A stretch of DNA of 61,157 nucleotides, taken from NCBI GenBank assembly GCA_004020365.1, contig SAQR01000040.1, positions 1-61,157 on the forward strand. Reading direction: 5' to 3'. Below are positions 25,883-36,547 of this stretch, one piece after another (positions within the stretch are counted from its first letter, which is position 1; each line of letters opens with the position of its first letter). Origin of the DNA: Mesorhizobium sp. (GTDB taxonomy: Bacteria > Pseudomonadota > Alphaproteobacteria > Rhizobiales > Rhizobiaceae). The translations under genes and the position numbers were made by a program. Below the pieces are notes generated by a model. The model had not been told where the DNA came from, searched no databases, and was given only the letters and a program-made list of their open reading frames with translations.

Positions 25883-27499
25883 ATGAAGCGCCTGGCCGGC
25901 CGGATAATTCTGCTGTGGGGCTGGCGCCGCGCGCTTGTGGCGTTTCTTGCCGGTGCGCTAGCGGTTCTTGCCCAGGCGCCTTACGATTTCTTCGCCGTCT
26001 GTTTCGTTTCGTTTCCGCTGCTGGTCTGGCTCCTCGACGGGGCAACCGGCGAAGCATCCGATGGCTGGTTCCGGCATTTGCGGCCGGCCTTTGCCGTCGG
26101 CTGGTGGTTCGGCTTCGGCTATTTTCTCGCCGGCCTGTGGTGGATCGGCTCAGCACTTCTGGTCGAGGCCGACAGTTTCGCCTGGGCGCTCCCCTTCGCA
26201 GTGGTCGGAATACCGCTGGCGCTCGCCTTTTTCTATGGCTTCGCGACAGCGGTTGCCCGGCTGCTGTGGAGCAACGACATCGGCCGCATCGCCGCCCTTG
26301 CCTTCGGCTTCGGCCTGGCGGAATGGCTGCGCGACTTTCTGTTCACCGGTTTTCCCTGGAATGCCGTCGGCTACGCGGCGATGCCGGTGCCCCTGCTTAT
26401 GCAGAGCGTGTCAGTGACCGGCATGGTCGGCATCAACGCGCTGGCGGTCTTCGTCTTTGCCTTGCCGGCCCTGCTTGCGGCGCGCCGGCACGTTCGCCTG
26501 GGGGGGGCACTGGCTGCCGTTCTCGTCGCGGCCCATGTCGGATTCGGCTATGTCAGGCTTGCTGCCAAGGTCGAGCCCGCGACCCGCGCAATCGACGTCC
26601 GCATCGTGCAGCCGGCCGTCGACCTCAGCGAAAAGTGGGACCCTTCCGTGCCCGACCGGATCTTCGCTACGCTGATGGGGCTTTCGGCCAAGCCGCCGGA
26701 GGCTGGCCCGGAGACTGGCCCAAGAACTGGTCATGCCAAGCCGCAATTGATCCTGTGGCCGGAAACCTCCGTGCCGTTTTTTTTCGCCGAACGTCCCGAT
26801 GCGCTGACCGCGCTGGGCGAGATGCTTGGCGACGGCCAGACGCTGATCGCCGGCGTCATCCGGGAGGAAGGCGGGTCGGCGGTAGATGCCGACAGGCGGT
26901 ACTACAATTCGGTGGTGGCGATCGACGACAAGGGTCAAATCGCCGATGCCGTCGACAAGGTTCATCTGGTGCCCTTTGGCGAATATCTGCCTTTTGCCGA
27001 TCTGCTTGGCCGCTTCGGGCTCAAACAACTCGTCGCCGGGCCAACAACCTACGCGGCGGGCAATGAGCGGCACCCGATCGAATTGCCCGGCGGCATCCGT
27101 GTGCTTCCGTTCATTTGCTACGAAGTCATCTTTCCCGATCTGGTGGCGGTTGACGCTACGTCAGCTGAGCTTATTGTGAATGTCACGAACGACGCGTGGT
27201 TCGGTGACACGCCGGGTCCGTACCAGCATTTCAGGCAGGCGCAGATTCGTGCGGTGGAGAACGGGGTGCCATTGTTGCGTGCAGCCAATAACGGCATTTC
27301 CGCTGTCGTCGATCCGCGCGGACGCATCCTCGACGCGCTGGCGATCGACGCCCGCGGAGCCATCGATGTCCAGGTGCCGATTTCCAATCAAGCCATCGTT
27401 TCTTCCGGCCAAAGACGCATTAACGGACTGATGATCATGTTGCTGTTCGCTCTCGCCGCTTTCACAATGAACGTAAGGCAACGGCTACGGGCGAATTGA
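25883..27499 (+). CDS. lnt: Apolipoprotein N-acyltransferase
   Basis: Inner-membrane enzyme that adds the third acyl chain to the N-terminal cysteine of lipoproteins. The 538-aa protein has about seven hydrophobic helices in the first 225 residues and a periplasmic nitrilase-like domain carrying the catalytic triad E294 ([11 protein letters not shown]), K359 ([14 protein letters not shown]) and C412 ([11 protein letters not shown]). A last helix lies near the C-terminus. Length and motifs are complete. In relatives it follows corC directly. Confidence 0.96.
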   Translation: MKRLAGRIILLWGWRRALVAFLAGALAVLAQAPYDFFAVCFVSFPLLVWLLDGATGEASDGWFRHLRPAFAVGWWFGFGYFLAGLWWIGSALLVEADSFAWALPFAVVGIPLALAFFYGFATAVARLLWSNDIGRIAALAFGFGLAEWLRDFLFTGFPWNAVGYAAMPVPLLMQSVSVTGMVGINALAVFVFALPALLAARRHVRLGGALAAVLVAAHVGFGYVRLAAKVEPATRAIDVRIVQPAVDLSEKWDPSVPDRIFATLMGLSAKPPEAGPETGPRTGHAKPQLILWPETSVPFFFAERPDALTALGEMLGDGQTLIAGVIREEGGSAVDADRRYYNSVVAIDDKGQIADAVDKVHLVPFGEYLPFADLLGRFGLKQLVAGPTTYAAGNERHPIELPGGIRVLPFICYEVIFPDLVAVDATSAELIVNVTNDAWFGDTPGPYQHFRQAQIRAVENGVPLLRAANNGISAVVDPRGRILDALAIDARGAIDVQVPISNQAIVSSGQRRINGLMIMLLFALAAFTMNVRQRLRAN

Positions 27500-27529
27500 T
27501 TGACAGTCGACACATTAGAAACTCATACT
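27500..27529 (+). promoter_or_regulatory. Sigma-70-type promoter of the HTH regulator
   Basis: TTGACA at 27500-27505 lies next to the lnt stop codon and is followed after 18 bp by CATACT (27524-27529; TCATAC with 17 bp). This is the clearest -35 hexamer in this part of the window and gives the small HTH gene its own transcript with a leader of about 110 nt. Confidence 0.6.
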
Positions 27530-27644
27530 GTAACCGCCTGAAATTTCTCGAAGTCAGCACGTCGGTTCTGTTGGGGCACTGGCCGCCGGCTTTGTTTTGG
27601 GCAGAAAAAAACACAAAAAGCCGGAAAAATTCGGCGAGGAAAAA

Positions 27645-28064
27645 ATGGCAGAAGAAAACAAGAAGAAGCCGAATCCTATCGACATCCATGTCGGAAGTCG
27701 CATCAGGCTTCGTCGCAATATGTTGGGAATGAGCCAGGAAAAGCTGGGCGAGAACCTCGGCATAACCTTTCAGCAGATACAGAAATACGAAAAGGGTACC
27801 AATCGCGTTGGCGCCAGCCGTTTGCAGGCAATCGCCTCGATACTGGGCGTGCCTGTCGCTTTCTTTTTCGAGGACGCGCCGGGCCAGGAGGCCGTGGGCA
27901 ACCGCGGATTTGCCGAGGATGCATCAATGGCTTCTGCCGTCGAATTCTGCGGCAGTCCTGAAGGTCTTCAACTCAACCGGGCCTTCGTCAAGATCACCGA
28001 CGTGAAGATACGCCGCAAGGTTATCGAGCTTGTGAAGGCCCTTTCCGCCGACGGAGTCGATTAA
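27645..28064 (+). CDS. Cro/CI-type helix-turn-helix regulator
   Basis: A 139-aa DNA-binding protein with an HTH_3 domain at about residues 12-66 (IRLRRNMLGMSQEKLGENLGI, then FQQIQKYEKGTNRVGASRLQAIASILGVPVAFFF). The C-terminal part (about 80-139) is a short helical region typical of the rhizobial family found between lnt and metK. ATG 27645 is chosen on GAGGA at 27636-27640. The targets are not known from sequence; a link to the cell cycle or membrane stress would be a guess. It has its own promoter. Confidence 0.9.
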   Translation: MAEENKKKPNPIDIHVGSRIRLRRNMLGMSQEKLGENLGITFQQIQKYEKGTNRVGASRLQAIASILGVPVAFFFEDAPGQEAVGNRGFAEDASMASAVEFCGSPEGLQLNRAFVKITDVKIRRKVIELVKALSADGVD

Positions 28065-28334
28065 TTACGCAGATTGGTCTGGGTCGATTGATTGGGCAGC
28101 GTTGAAGAGTCGAACATAGCGAAGCCGTCATTGCGGGCAGGCAAATTCTTGCGATCTCGCGCATCGTGGAATTTACATCCCGCAGGCATGCCGGAGAGCG
28201 GATCGATTTTGCTCGACAGCCATGCTCAAAGTCTTTCTCATCAACGTGTTGAAGCTAAAGCACGTGCTGGAGCCAAACAGGCTGGCGGCATCCTGCCGGC
28301 GGTCAAAGTGGTACAAGATTATGGCGCCCACCGC
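28065..28334. other. Gap upstream of the metK promoter
   Basis: About 270 bp where I see no convincing gene or RNA. Short ORFs here lack ribosome-binding sites. I looked for SAM-II-like conserved blocks and did not find them. Confidence 0.4.
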
Positions 28335-28399
28335 TTGACGAGCGCTGCTCGGCACAGCTAACACGTGGCGCGCCAATCGGCAGCGTGCCGATGATTTTT
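28335..28399 (+). promoter_or_regulatory. metK promoter and short hairpin leader
   Basis: TTGACG at 28335-28340 with CTAACA/TAACAC 17-18 bp later fits an alphaproteobacterial promoter. The predicted leader of only about 50 nt contains a perfect 7-bp stem (ATCGGCA 28376-28382, loop GCG, TGCCGAT 28386-28392) followed by GATTTTT and then the GAGGGG ribosome-binding site at 28402-28407. The arrangement could attenuate transcription or hide the ribosome-binding site, as metK leaders do in other bacteria; no known SAM-riboswitch class was recognised. Confidence 0.5.
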
Positions 28400-28414
28400 C
28401 AAGAGGGGACACCC

Positions 28415-29704
28415 GTGACGCGGCAAAACTATCTATTCACCTCGGAATCCGTTGCCGAGGGTCATCCCGACAAGGTCTGCGATCGCATCTCCGACGAGAT
28501 CGTCGATCTGGTGTATCGCGAGGCCAGAAAGACCGGCATGGACCCCTGGAAGGTCCGCGTCGCCTGCGAAACGCTGGCGACCACGAATCGCGTCGTCATC
28601 GCCGGCGAGGTGCGCGTCCCCGAGACCCTGCTCAAGAAGGACAAGGCCGGCAACATCCTGCTGGATGCCGCTGGACATCCGCTCGTCAATCCGGCCAAGT
28701 TCAAGTCGGCCGCGCGCAAGGCGATCCGCGAAATCGGCTATGAACAGCCAGGCTTCCATTGGAAAACGGCAAAGATCGAGGTTCTGCTGCACGGCCAGTC
28801 GCCGGATATCGGCCAGGGCGTCGACAATGCCTCCGACCGGCAAGGCGAGGAAGGGGCCGGCGACCAGGGCATCATGTTCGGCTATGCCTGCCGCGAGACG
28901 CCGGATCTGATGCCGGCGCCGATCTACTACAGCCACAAGATCCTCGAATTGCTGGCCGCCGCGCGCCATGCGGGCGACGGCGATGCCGGCCGGCTCGGGC
29001 CGGACGCCAAGAGCCAGGTCACCGTCCGCTATATCGACGGCAAGGCGGCGGAAGTGACGCAAATCGTGCTGTCCACCCAGCACCTCGACGCCAGTTGGGA
29101 TTCGAAGAAGGTTCGCAACGTCGTCGAACCCTATATTCGCGAGGCGCTGGGCGACCTGAAGATCGCCGACAGCTGCAACTGGTATATCAACCCGACCGGC
29201 AAGTTCGTCATCGGCGGACCTGACGGCGACGCCGGCCTGACCGGGCGCAAGATCATCGTCGATACTTACGGCGGTGCTGCACCCCATGGCGGCGGGGCTT
29301 TTTCCGGCAAGGACACCACCAAGGTCGACCGTTCCGCAGCCTATGCGGCCCGCTACCTCGCCAAGAACGTGGTGGCGGCGAAGCTCGCCGATCGCTGCAC
29401 CATCCAGCTTTCCTACGCCATTGGCGTCGCCCAGCCGCTGTCGGTCTATGTCGACCTGCACGGCACCGGCAAGGTCGATGAGGCAAGGCTCGAGCAGGCG
29501 CTGCGCACCGTGATGGATCTGTCGCCGTCCGGCATCCGCCGCCATCTCGATCTCAACAGGCCGATTTACGCCAAGACGTCATCCTATGGCCATTTCGGCC
29601 GCAAGGCCGGCCGCGACGGGTCTTTCTCTTGGGAAAAGACCGACCTCGCCAAGGCGCTCAAGGACGCACTCGCCGAAGCGCCTGCCGAAGCAGTCGCGGC
29701 CTAG
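28415..29704 (+). CDS. metK: S-adenosylmethionine synthase
   Basis: Makes S-adenosylmethionine from methionine and ATP. The 429-aa protein has the family start [21 protein letters not shown], the [13 protein letters not shown] loop, and the [22 protein letters not shown] signature. The start is GTG 28415, supported by GAGGGG at 28402-28407 and by the conserved [12 protein letters not shown]-terminus; a GTG 30 bp upstream would add residues encoded by the leader hairpin. It is slightly longer than enterobacterial MetK (about 384 aa), as is normal in rhizobia. Confidence 0.97.
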   Translation: MTRQNYLFTSESVAEGHPDKVCDRISDEIVDLVYREARKTGMDPWKVRVACETLATTNRVVIAGEVRVPETLLKKDKAGNILLDAAGHPLVNPAKFKSAARKAIREIGYEQPGFHWKTAKIEVLLHGQSPDIGQGVDNASDRQGEEGAGDQGIMFGYACRETPDLMPAPIYYSHKILELLAAARHAGDGDAGRLGPDAKSQVTVRYIDGKAAEVTQIVLSTQHLDASWDSKKVRNVVEPYIREALGDLKIADSCNWYINPTGKFVIGGPDGDAGLTGRKIIVDTYGGAAPHGGGAFSGKDTTKVDRSAAYAARYLAKNVVAAKLADRCTIQLSYAIGVAQPLSVYVDLHGTGKVDEARLEQALRTVMDLSPSGIRRHLDLNRPIYAKTSSYGHFGRKAGRDGSFSWEKTDLAKALKDALAEAPAEAVAA

Positions 29705-29715
29705 CCGCGACGTCC

Positions 29716-29760
29716 ATAGATCCGGAAGACATGGATCCGAAAGACGTGGATCCGAAAAAC
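29716..29760 (+). repeat. 15-bp tandem repeat at the trmB start
   Basis: Three consecutive 15-bp units (29716-29730, 29731-29745, 29746-29760) read rTrGATCCGrAArAC-like; they begin ATA, ATG and GTG. They encode [I/M/V]DP[E/K][D/N] pentapeptides in frame with trmB, so the second and third units each offer a start codon. Confidence 0.75.
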
Positions 29761-30447
29761 CGGCCAAGCCGTGCGACCGAAGCTTTTTTCGGTCGCCGGC
29801 GCGGCAAGACCATCCGTCCGCAGCAGGCGGCGGCACTGGAAAGCGGTTTCAGCACCTACAGGCTTGATCTGACGGCCGGACCGCCGGCCGAATTGCGCAG
29901 CCTGTTCGAAGCCGATGTCCGCGCCATTCATCTCGAAATTGGGTTCGGCGGCGGCGAGCACCTGCTGCATCGGGCGACGGCGGCTCCCGAAACCGGTTTT
30001 GTCGGCGTCGAGCCTTTCGTCAACGGCATGGCCAAGCTGATGATGGCGGTCAGGCAACGGCCGCTTGCCAATCTTCGGGTCTATGACGACGACGCCACGC
30101 GCCTGCTCGACTGGCTCCCGCCAGCCTCGCTTGACGGCATCGACCTTCTCTATCCCGATCCCTGGCCGAAGAAGAAACACTGGAAGCGACGCTTCGTCAG
30201 TCCGGTCAATCTCGACCGTTTCGCGCGCGTCCTGAAGTCAGGCGGAAAATTCCGCTTTGCGTCCGATATCGATAGCTATGTGAACTGGACGCTGCTGCAT
30301 TGCCGGGCACATGATGCGTTTGCGTGGCAGGCTGAAGAGGCAGCCGACTGGCAGCGGCCCTATGAGGGTTGGCCAGGCACCCGCTACGAGGCGAAGGCCA
30401 TTCGCGAAGGCCGGCGGCCTGCCTATCTTACCTTCGTCCGAAGATAG
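29731..30447 (+). CDS. trmB: tRNA (guanine-N7-)-methyltransferase
   Basis: Methylates G46 in the variable loop of tRNA using SAM. The 238-aa protein has the SAM motif [11 protein letters not shown], the conserved [12 protein letters not shown] segment, [16 protein letters not shown], and the C-terminal TRYEAKA block. ATG 29731 lies in a 15-bp tandem repeat, so the first ten or so residues ([10 protein letters not shown]) are repeat-derived and the true start could also be GTG 29746. It follows metK by 26 bp and is probably co-transcribed; the pairing of a SAM synthase with a SAM consumer is common in rhizobia. Confidence 0.95.
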   Translation: MDPKDVDPKNRPSRATEAFFGRRRGKTIRPQQAAALESGFSTYRLDLTAGPPAELRSLFEADVRAIHLEIGFGGGEHLLHRATAAPETGFVGVEPFVNGMAKLMMAVRQRPLANLRVYDDDATRLLDWLPPASLDGIDLLYPDPWPKKKHWKRRFVSPVNLDRFARVLKSGGKFRFASDIDSYVNWTLLHCRAHDAFAWQAEEAADWQRPYEGWPGTRYEAKAIREGRRPAYLTFVRR

Positions 30448-30500
30448 TCCTATTCAAAGCGCGCCTGCCGTCGACGAGGTGTCCTCGCCCCTGCGTCGTC

Positions 30501-30665
30501 TTAGAAGCGGCCGATCTTGTTGAAGGCGGCCGGATCCATGCCGAGATTACGCAGATCGCGCGCACGCGGCTTGCGGCCGGCTTCGACGGCGTGCGAAGCG
30601 GCGACGGCGCTGCCGAACACGGTGAAGAAATCGCCGATGGCCGAGAAAACCTTGCGGTTGGTCAT
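30501..30665 (-). CDS. Small basic hypothetical protein (54 aa)
   Basis: A 54-codon frame on the minus strand with ATG 30665 and an AAGGG about 9 bp upstream. The protein starts MTNRKVFSAIGDFFTVFGSA and ends LGMDPAAFNKIGRF, with a basic centre (EAGRKPRARDLRNLG). The segment with alternating hydrophobic residues and RARDLRNLGMD resembles small DUF1127-like rhizobial proteins, which have been linked to phosphate or RNA metabolism, but the match is by eye. It stands alone between trmB and the rimP promoter, opposite to both. Codon choice and the ribosome-binding site make it more than a chance ORF. Confidence 0.7.
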   Translation of the reverse strand: MTNRKVFSAIGDFFTVFGSAVAASHAVEAGRKPRARDLRNLGMDPAAFNKIGRF

Positions 30666-30823
30666 GACTATGCCCTTTCGTCTGCTGCATGGCTGATTGA
30701 TTTTGTGCAGCGCAACATAGATAGGCGCGTACTGCCTGATATCACAGGGCCGTTGCCGCATGGCCGCCATGCGCCCTGTGCAACGCTTCCGCCCGGCACT
30801 TTCGCCATGCCACGCATGCGGAC

Positions 30824-30851
30824 TTGAAACGACGGCCGCGATCGTCTATAT
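30824..30851 (+). promoter_or_regulatory. Promoter of the rimP-nusA-infB operon
   Basis: TTGAAA at 30824-30829 and CTATAT at 30846-30851, separated by 16 bp, match the alphaproteobacterial housekeeping consensus well. Transcription would start near 30858, about 90 nt before rimP. Confidence 0.7.
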
Positions 30852-30879
30852 CAGGCTCAAATTCTTGGTCGGTATGGCG

Positions 30880-30911
30880 AAGAGTGGGTCCACCCGGTCC
30901 CGCTCTTTTTT
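30880..30911 (+). terminator. Terminator-like attenuator in the rimP leader
   Basis: AAGAGTGGG (30880-30888) pairs with CCCGCTCTT (30899-30907; one G-T pair) and the stem runs directly into a T6 tract (30906-30911). It lies inside the leader, 20-30 nt after the predicted transcript start and 37 nt before rimP, so it can only serve as an attenuator of the operon, unless a short RNA is made for its own sake. Confidence 0.65.
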
Positions 30912-30948
30912 GTTACCTTCCGGCCGCCGATGAAGCGACAGGAATAGA

Positions 30949-31593
30949 ATGACGGCAACGGTACCCGACAGCGACGACCGCATCATCCGCGAAAGCGGCA
31001 TCGATGCACGTATCGCGCTGATCGTGCAGCCGGTGCTGCGTGCCATCGGCTTCCGCCTTGTCAGGGTGCATCTGACGGGCCAGAACGGGCTGACGCTGCA
31101 GATCATGGCCGAACGCGAGGACGGCACCATGACGGTCGAGGATTGCGAAGAGGTCAGCCGGGCGGTGTCGCCGGCGCTCGATGTCGATGATCCGATCGAA
31201 AAGGCGTATCATCTCGAAGTGTCGTCGCCGGGTATCGACCGGCCGCTGGTCCGCAAGTCGGATTTCGCGGCCTGGACGGGTCATCTGGTGAAGATGGAAA
31301 CCTCGGTCCTCGTCGCCGACCGCAAGCGCTTCAAGGGCAAGATCGCCGAGAGCGACGCGGACGGCGTGCTGATCGAGCGCGACAAGGCGGCTTATGGCGA
31401 ACAGCCGACGGTGCGTGTGCCCTACGATGCGATTGCCGAAGCACGGCTTATCCTGACCGACGACCTTATCCGCGACGCACTGTCGAAGGACAACAGGGCG
31501 CGCAAGGAAGCCAAGAAGCGCCGCGGCGAGCCCGAAGACGCGCCAAAGGGCGTAGAAGCGGGCGCCGATGATGAAACCGAACAGGAAATGTGA
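30949..31593 (+). CDS. rimP: Ribosome maturation factor RimP
   Basis: Assists assembly of the 30S subunit. The 214-aa product has the RimP N-terminal alpha/beta domain ([20 protein letters not shown]), the [21 protein letters not shown] signature and the C-terminal Sm-like barrel ([15 protein letters not shown]), followed by a charged tail (about 175-214) rich in Lys, Arg, Glu and Asp, typical of rhizobial forms. It is the first gene of the rimP-nusA-ylxR-infB operon and sits behind a hairpin leader. Confidence 0.96.
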   Translation: MTATVPDSDDRIIRESGIDARIALIVQPVLRAIGFRLVRVHLTGQNGLTLQIMAEREDGTMTVEDCEEVSRAVSPALDVDDPIEKAYHLEVSSPGIDRPLVRKSDFAAWTGHLVKMETSVLVADRKRFKGKIAESDADGVLIERDKAAYGEQPTVRVPYDAIAEARLILTDDLIRDALSKDNRARKEAKKRRGEPEDAPKGVEAGADDETEQEM

Positions 31594-31641
31594 TTGGGCT
31601 GCCGGGCGCAAAGCCTCGGCAACAAGCTCGGGAGAAAAAAG

Positions 31642-33237
31642 ATGGTTGTAAGCGCCAACAGGCTTGAACTGCTGCAGATCGCCGACGCGGTCGCGCGTGA
31701 GAAGTCGATCGACAAGTCGATCGTCATCGCCGCCATGGCCGATGCGATCCAGAAGGCGGCGCGCTCGCGCTATGGCCAGGAAACCAACATCCGTGCCGAC
31801 ATCAATCCGAATACCGGCGAGATGAAGCTGCAGCGGCTGATGGAAGTGGTCGAGAAGGTCGACGACTATGCGACGCAGATCGCCATATCCTCGGCGCGCG
31901 AGCGCAATCCCGACGCGCAACTCGGCGACTTCATTGCCGAACAGCTGCCGCCGATGGATTTCGGCCGCATCGCCGCCCAGTCGGCCAAGCAGGTCATCGT
32001 GCAAAAGGTGCGCGAGGCCGAGCGTGACCGCCAGTACGACGAGTACAAGGACCGCATCGGCGAGATCGTCAACGGTACTGTCAAACGCGTCGAATACGGC
32101 AACGTCATCGTCGATCTCGGCCGCGGTGAGGCGATCATCCGTCGCGACGAGTTGATCCCGCGCGAAAATTACAAATATGGCGATCGTGTCCGCGCCTATG
32201 TCTATGACGTGCGCCGCGAGCAGCGCGGTCCGCAGATATTCCTGTCGCGCACCCATCCGCAGTTCATGGCGAAGCTGTTCACCATGGAAGTGCCGGAAAT
32301 CTACGACGGCATCATCGAGATCAAGTCGGTCGCCCGCGATCCAGGTTCGCGCGCCAAGATCGCCGTCATCTCGCGTGACAGTTCCATCGATCCGGTCGGC
32401 GCCTGCGTCGGCATGCGCGGCAGCCGCGTTCAGGCGGTGGTCGGCGAATTGCAGGGCGAGAAGATCGACATCATTCCGTGGTCGCCTTCGGCAGCTTCCT
32501 TCATCGTCAATGCGCTGCAGCCGGCGGAAGTCGCCAAGGTCGTGCTCGACGAGGACGCCGAGCGCATCGAGGTCGTGGTGCCGGACGACCAGCTGTCGCT
32601 GGCCATCGGCCGCCGCGGCCAGAACGTCCGCCTCGCCTCGCAGCTCACCGGCTGGGATATCGACATCCTGACCGAGCAGGAAGAGAGCGAGCGCCGCCAG
32701 AAGGAGTTCGTCGAACGCTCTGCCCTGTTCATGGATGCGCTCAACGTCGACGAGATGGTCGGCCAGGTGCTCGCCTCCGAAGGCTTCACCAGCGTCGAGG
32801 AAGTCGCCTATGTCGATGCCGACGAGATCGCCTCGATCGACGGCTTCGACGAGGACACCGCCTCGGAAATCCAGGCCCGCGCCCGCGAATATCTGGAGAA
32901 GATCGAAGCCGAGCATGACGAGAAGCGCAAGGCGCTCGGCGTCAAGGACGAGTTGCGTGAGATTCCAGGCGTGACCACCGCCATGATGGTGACGCTCGGC
33001 GAGGACGGCGTGAAGACGATCGAGGATTTCGCCGGCTATGCGGCCGACGATCTGACCGGCTGGAAGGAACGCAAGGACGGCGAGACGAAGGTATTCCCGG
33101 GTGTGCTCGCCAATCACGGCGTGTCGCGGGCCGATGCTGAACAGATGGTTCTGGCTGCCCGCCTCAAGGCCGGCTGGATCACCGAAGACGAGCTTGCAGC
33201 CGAAGACGTGCCGGCTGACGAAGCCGTTGGTGCGTGA
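31642..33237 (+). CDS. nusA: Transcription termination/antitermination factor NusA
   Basis: RNA-polymerase-bound factor controlling pausing, termination and antitermination. The 531-aa protein has the NusA N-terminal domain (about 1-125), an S1 domain (about 132-200, [21 protein letters not shown]), KH domains (about 230-345, [19 protein letters not shown] and [16 protein letters not shown]) and a C-terminal helix-hairpin-helix part with acidic residues. ATG 31642 follows GGGAGA at 31630-31635. Known NusA proteins can act on their own leader, which makes the upstream hairpin interesting. Confidence 0.97.
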   Translation: MVVSANRLELLQIADAVAREKSIDKSIVIAAMADAIQKAARSRYGQETNIRADINPNTGEMKLQRLMEVVEKVDDYATQIAISSARERNPDAQLGDFIAEQLPPMDFGRIAAQSAKQVIVQKVREAERDRQYDEYKDRIGEIVNGTVKRVEYGNVIVDLGRGEAIIRRDELIPRENYKYGDRVRAYVYDVRREQRGPQIFLSRTHPQFMAKLFTMEVPEIYDGIIEIKSVARDPGSRAKIAVISRDSSIDPVGACVGMRGSRVQAVVGELQGEKIDIIPWSPSAASFIVNALQPAEVAKVVLDEDAERIEVVVPDDQLSLAIGRRGQNVRLASQLTGWDIDILTEQEESERRQKEFVERSALFMDALNVDEMVGQVLASEGFTSVEEVAYVDADEIASIDGFDEDTASEIQARAREYLEKIEAEHDEKRKALGVKDELREIPGVTTAMMVTLGEDGVKTIEDFAGYAADDLTGWKERKDGETKVFPGVLANHGVSRADAEQMVLAARLKAGWITEDELAAEDVPADEAVGA

Positions 33238-33275
33238 GGTGAAACCGCATCGCACACAACCCGCCCTTGGACGAG

Positions 33276-33926
33276 ATGAACGATCGCACTTGCATCGTTA
33301 CGCGCAAACAGGCCGAACCGGATGAACTGATCCGTTTCGTCGTCGGCCCGGATTCGGCCGTCGTTCCGGACATCAAGAAAAACCTGCCCGGCCGCGGTTG
33401 CTGGGTGACGGCCGACCGCCTACATATCGAAAAGGCGGCAGCAAAAAACCTGTTCGCTCGCGCTTTCAAGGCGCAGGTAGCCGTGCCGACCGATCTCAGC
33501 GGCATGGTCGACGGGCTGCTTTCCAGACACGCTCTGGGCATGCTCGGTCTTGCCCGCAAGGCAGGCGCGATCGCGCTCGGCGCCACTAAGGTCGAGAGCG
33601 CGGTGCGTGGTGGGCTGGCGCTTTTCGTGTTGCATGCGACCGAGGCGTCAGATGACGGCGTCCGCAAGATCAGTCAGGCGCGACGGGCAACCGTCCACCT
33701 CGGCGGCCCCGCCATCCCTGCCTACAAACTTTTCTCCGAGGCTGAGTTGAGCTTGGCATTGGGGGGTACAAATGTGATACATGCTGCCGTTCTCGCGGGA
33801 GACGCGGGCAGGGCGGTCCAGAAGCGCATGGTTGCGCTCGACCGGTATCGGGGCGGTTCCCCGGACGATCTGGCAATGCTTGCGGCCGTTGCTGACGAAG
33901 ATGATGCCGCAGAGGATGTGGAATGA
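33276..33926 (+). CDS. YlxR (DUF448)-L7Ae-like RNA-binding protein
   Basis: A 216-aa protein joining two RNA-binding parts: an N-terminal YlxR/DUF448 domain (about 1-85; start [23 protein letters not shown] with GRGCWV) and an L7Ae/L30e-like domain (about 90-185; [24 protein letters not shown]). The fused form is usual in alphaproteobacteria between nusA and infB. The start is either ATG 33276 or TTG 33267; neither has a strong ribosome-binding site. The stop overlaps the infB start (ATGA). It probably works in ribosome assembly or translation; the detailed role is unknown. Confidence 0.9.
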   Translation: MNDRTCIVTRKQAEPDELIRFVVGPDSAVVPDIKKNLPGRGCWVTADRLHIEKAAAKNLFARAFKAQVAVPTDLSGMVDGLLSRHALGMLGLARKAGAIALGATKVESAVRGGLALFVLHATEASDDGVRKISQARRATVHLGGPAIPAYKLFSEAELSLALGGTNVIHAAVLAGDAGRAVQKRMVALDRYRGGSPDDLAMLAAVADEDDAAEDVE

Positions 33927-36490
33927 ACGATACGAAATCGGGCGACGACAAGACGCTGAGTGTTACGCCGAAGAAGACCTTGACGCTGAAGCGCCCCGGT
34001 ACCGAGCAGGGCACTGTGCGCCAGAGCTTCTCGCATGGCCGCACCAAGGCGGTCGTGGTCGAGACCAAGAAGCGCAAGTTCTCGCTGCCCGGCGACAAGC
34101 CGGAGCCGGCCGCTGCTCCTGTGTCGGTCTTTACGCCGAAGCCGCAGGTGGCGGCAGCGCCGGTTGTGCAGGAAGCGCCCAAGGCGCCGCCGCCTCCGCC
34201 GCCGGTCGAACGCGGCGGCATGGTGCTAAACGAATTGTCGCGCAATGAAATGGAGGCGCGCCGCCGGGCTCTCGAGGGCTCGAAGGTGCGCGATGTCGAA
34301 GATCGCCAGCGCGCCATCGAAGAGGCCAAGCGCCGTGCCGAGGATGAAGAGCGCCGCCGTCGCGAGCGCGAGGAATCCGCGCGCCGCCAGGCCGAGGAAG
34401 AAGCCCGGCTGCAGGCCGAGGCCGAGTCCCGCCGACGTGCCGAGGAAGAAGCGCGCCGCCGCGCGCCGCTGGCCGCCGAACTGGCGACAGTCGAGGACGA
34501 GGACGTCAAGCCGAAGCGCACCGGCGCCGGTGCACCGGTGCGCCGTCCGGTCACCCCCGAAGTGGCGCGTCCGGCCAAGCCGACCAAGGGCGAGGAAGAT
34601 CGCCGCCGCGGCAAGCTGACGCTGAATACCGCACTTTCCGATGAGGACGCGCGGGCGCGTTCGCTGTCGTCGATGCGTCGGCGTCAGGAGAAATTCAAGC
34701 GCGCGCTGCATAACGAACCGCGCGAGAAAGTCATGCGCGAAGTGATACTGCCCGAAACCATCACCATCCAGGAACTGGCGCAGCGCATGTCCGAGCGCGC
34801 CGTCGATGTGGTCAAGTTCTTCATGAAACAGGGCCAGATCCTGAAGCCGGGCGACGTCATCGACGCCGACACGGCCGAGCTGGTCGCCACCGAATTCGGC
34901 CACACGGTTCGCCGCGTCGCCGAGTCCGACATCGAGGAAGGCCTGTTCAACATCGCCGATCGCCCCGAAGATCTCGAGCCGCGTCCGCCGGTGGTGACCA
35001 TCATGGGCCATGTCGACCACGGCAAGACGTCGCTGCTCGATGCCATCCGCAATGCCAATGTCGTATCCGGCGAAGCCGGCGGCATCACCCAGCACATCGG
35101 CGCCTATCAGGTCGAGAAGAACGGTCACAAGATCACCTTCATCGACACGCCCGGCCACGCCGCCTTCACGGCGATGCGCGCCCGTGGCGCTCAGGCGACC
35201 GACATCGCCATCCTCGTAGTGGCGGCCGACGACAGCGTGATGCCGCAGACGATCGAATCGATCAGCCATGCCAAGGCGGCCGGCGTTCCGATCATCGTGG
35301 CGATCAACAAGATCGACAAGCATGACGCCGACCCGCAGAAGGTACGCTCGGAACTGCTGCGCCACGAAGTCTTCGTCGAATCGATGGGCGGCGAGGTGCT
35401 CGACGTCGAAGTCTCGGCGACCAAGGGCACTAATCTCGACAAGCTGCTCGAAGCGATCCTGCTGCAGGCCGAAATCCTCGACCTGAAAGCCAATCCGGAC
35501 CGTACCGCCGAGGGCGTCGTCATCGAAGCCCAGCTCGACAAGGGCCGCGGCCCCGTCGCCACGGTGCTGGTCCAGACCGGCACGCTGATGCCAGGCGACA
35601 TTCTCGTTGCCGGCAACGAATGGGGCCGGGTGCGCGCGCTGGTCAACGACCGCGGCGGCCAGATCAAGGAAGCGCCGCCGGCGATGCCGGTGGAAGTGCT
35701 CGGTCTGCAGGGAACCCCGCAGGCCGGCGACCGCTTCGCCGTCGTCAACAACGAGGCCCGCGCCCGCGAGATCACCGAATATCGCCAGCGTCTGGCGCGC
35801 GAGAAGGCGGTCGCCAAGCATGCCGGCCAGCGTGGTTCGCTCGAACAGATGATGTCGCAACTGCAGACGAGCGGGCTGAAGGAATTCCCGCTGGTCATCA
35901 AGGGCGACGTACAGGGCTCGATCGAGGCGATCATCGCGGCGCTGGACAAGCTCGGCACCGACGAGGTGCGTGCGCGCATCGTTCATGCGGGTGCCGGCGG
36001 CATCACCGAAAGCGATGTGTCGCTGGCGGAAACCTCGGGTGCCGCAATCATCGGCTTCAACGTTCGCGCCAATGTGCAGGCGCGCGCGGCGGCCGCGGCT
36101 GCAGGCATCGAGATCCGCTATTACTCGATCATCTACAACCTGGTGGACGACGTGAAGGCGGCGCTGTCCGGACTGCTGTCGCCGGAGCGTCGCGAGACCT
36201 TCATCGGCAATGCCGAGATCCTCGAGATCTTCGACATCACCAAGGTCGGCAAGATCGCCGGCTGCCGTGTCACCGAAGGCAAGGTCGAGCGCGGTGCGGG
36301 CGTCCGCCTGATCCGCGACAACGTCGTCATCCACGAAGGCACGCTGAAGACGCTGAAGCGCTTCAAGGACGAAGTCGCGGAAGTCCCGGGCGGCCAGGAA
36401 TGCGGCATGGCCTTCCAGAACTACGAAGACATGCGCGTCGGCGACATCATCGAGTGCTTCCGCGTCGAGATGGTGACCAGGACGCTCTGA
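33923..36490 (+). CDS. infB: Translation initiation factor IF-2
   Basis: GTPase that brings initiator fMet-tRNA to the 30S subunit. The 855-aa protein has a variable N-terminal part with a proline-rich stretch and a long Glu/Arg coiled-coil region (about 95-180, repeated [10 protein letters not shown]-like blocks), an IF2_N domain (about 270-330), then the G domain with G1 GHVDHGKT at 362-369, G3 DTPGH and G4 NKID. Domains II, III and the C-terminal IF2-C2 follow. It starts at the ATGA overlap with the previous gene. A 219-bp gap with hairpins separates it from rbfA. Confidence 0.98.
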   Translation: MNDTKSGDDKTLSVTPKKTLTLKRPGTEQGTVRQSFSHGRTKAVVVETKKRKFSLPGDKPEPAAAPVSVFTPKPQVAAAPVVQEAPKAPPPPPPVERGGMVLNELSRNEMEARRRALEGSKVRDVEDRQRAIEEAKRRAEDEERRRREREESARRQAEEEARLQAEAESRRRAEEEARRRAPLAAELATVEDEDVKPKRTGAGAPVRRPVTPEVARPAKPTKGEEDRRRGKLTLNTALSDEDARARSLSSMRRRQEKFKRALHNEPREKVMREVILPETITIQELAQRMSERAVDVVKFFMKQGQILKPGDVIDADTAELVATEFGHTVRRVAESDIEEGLFNIADRPEDLEPRPPVVTIMGHVDHGKTSLLDAIRNANVVSGEAGGITQHIGAYQVEKNGHKITFIDTPGHAAFTAMRARGAQATDIAILVVAADDSVMPQTIESISHAKAAGVPIIVAINKIDKHDADPQKVRSELLRHEVFVESMGGEVLDVEVSATKGTNLDKLLEAILLQAEILDLKANPDRTAEGVVIEAQLDKGRGPVATVLVQTGTLMPGDILVAGNEWGRVRALVNDRGGQIKEAPPAMPVEVLGLQGTPQAGDRFAVVNNEARAREITEYRQRLAREKAVAKHAGQRGSLEQMMSQLQTSGLKEFPLVIKGDVQGSIEAIIAALDKLGTDEVRARIVHAGAGGITESDVSLAETSGAAIIGFNVRANVQARAAAAAAGIEIRYYSIIYNLVDDVKAALSGLLSPERRETFIGNAEILEIFDITKVGKIAGCRVTEGKVERGAGVRLIRDNVVIHEGTLKTLKRFKDEVAEVPGGQECGMAFQNYEDMRVGDIIECFRVEMVTRTL

Positions 36491-36547
36491 GTTCGAATAT
36501 TTTTGGGCCAAACCGGGCGGTGGTCGAAAGGCTGCCGCCTGAACCAA

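Noticed and set aside
28065-28414. SAM-II riboswitch before metK
   Set aside because: The conserved pseudoknot blocks of SAM-II were not found by eye. Only a short hairpin leader is supported, which I report as regulatory instead.
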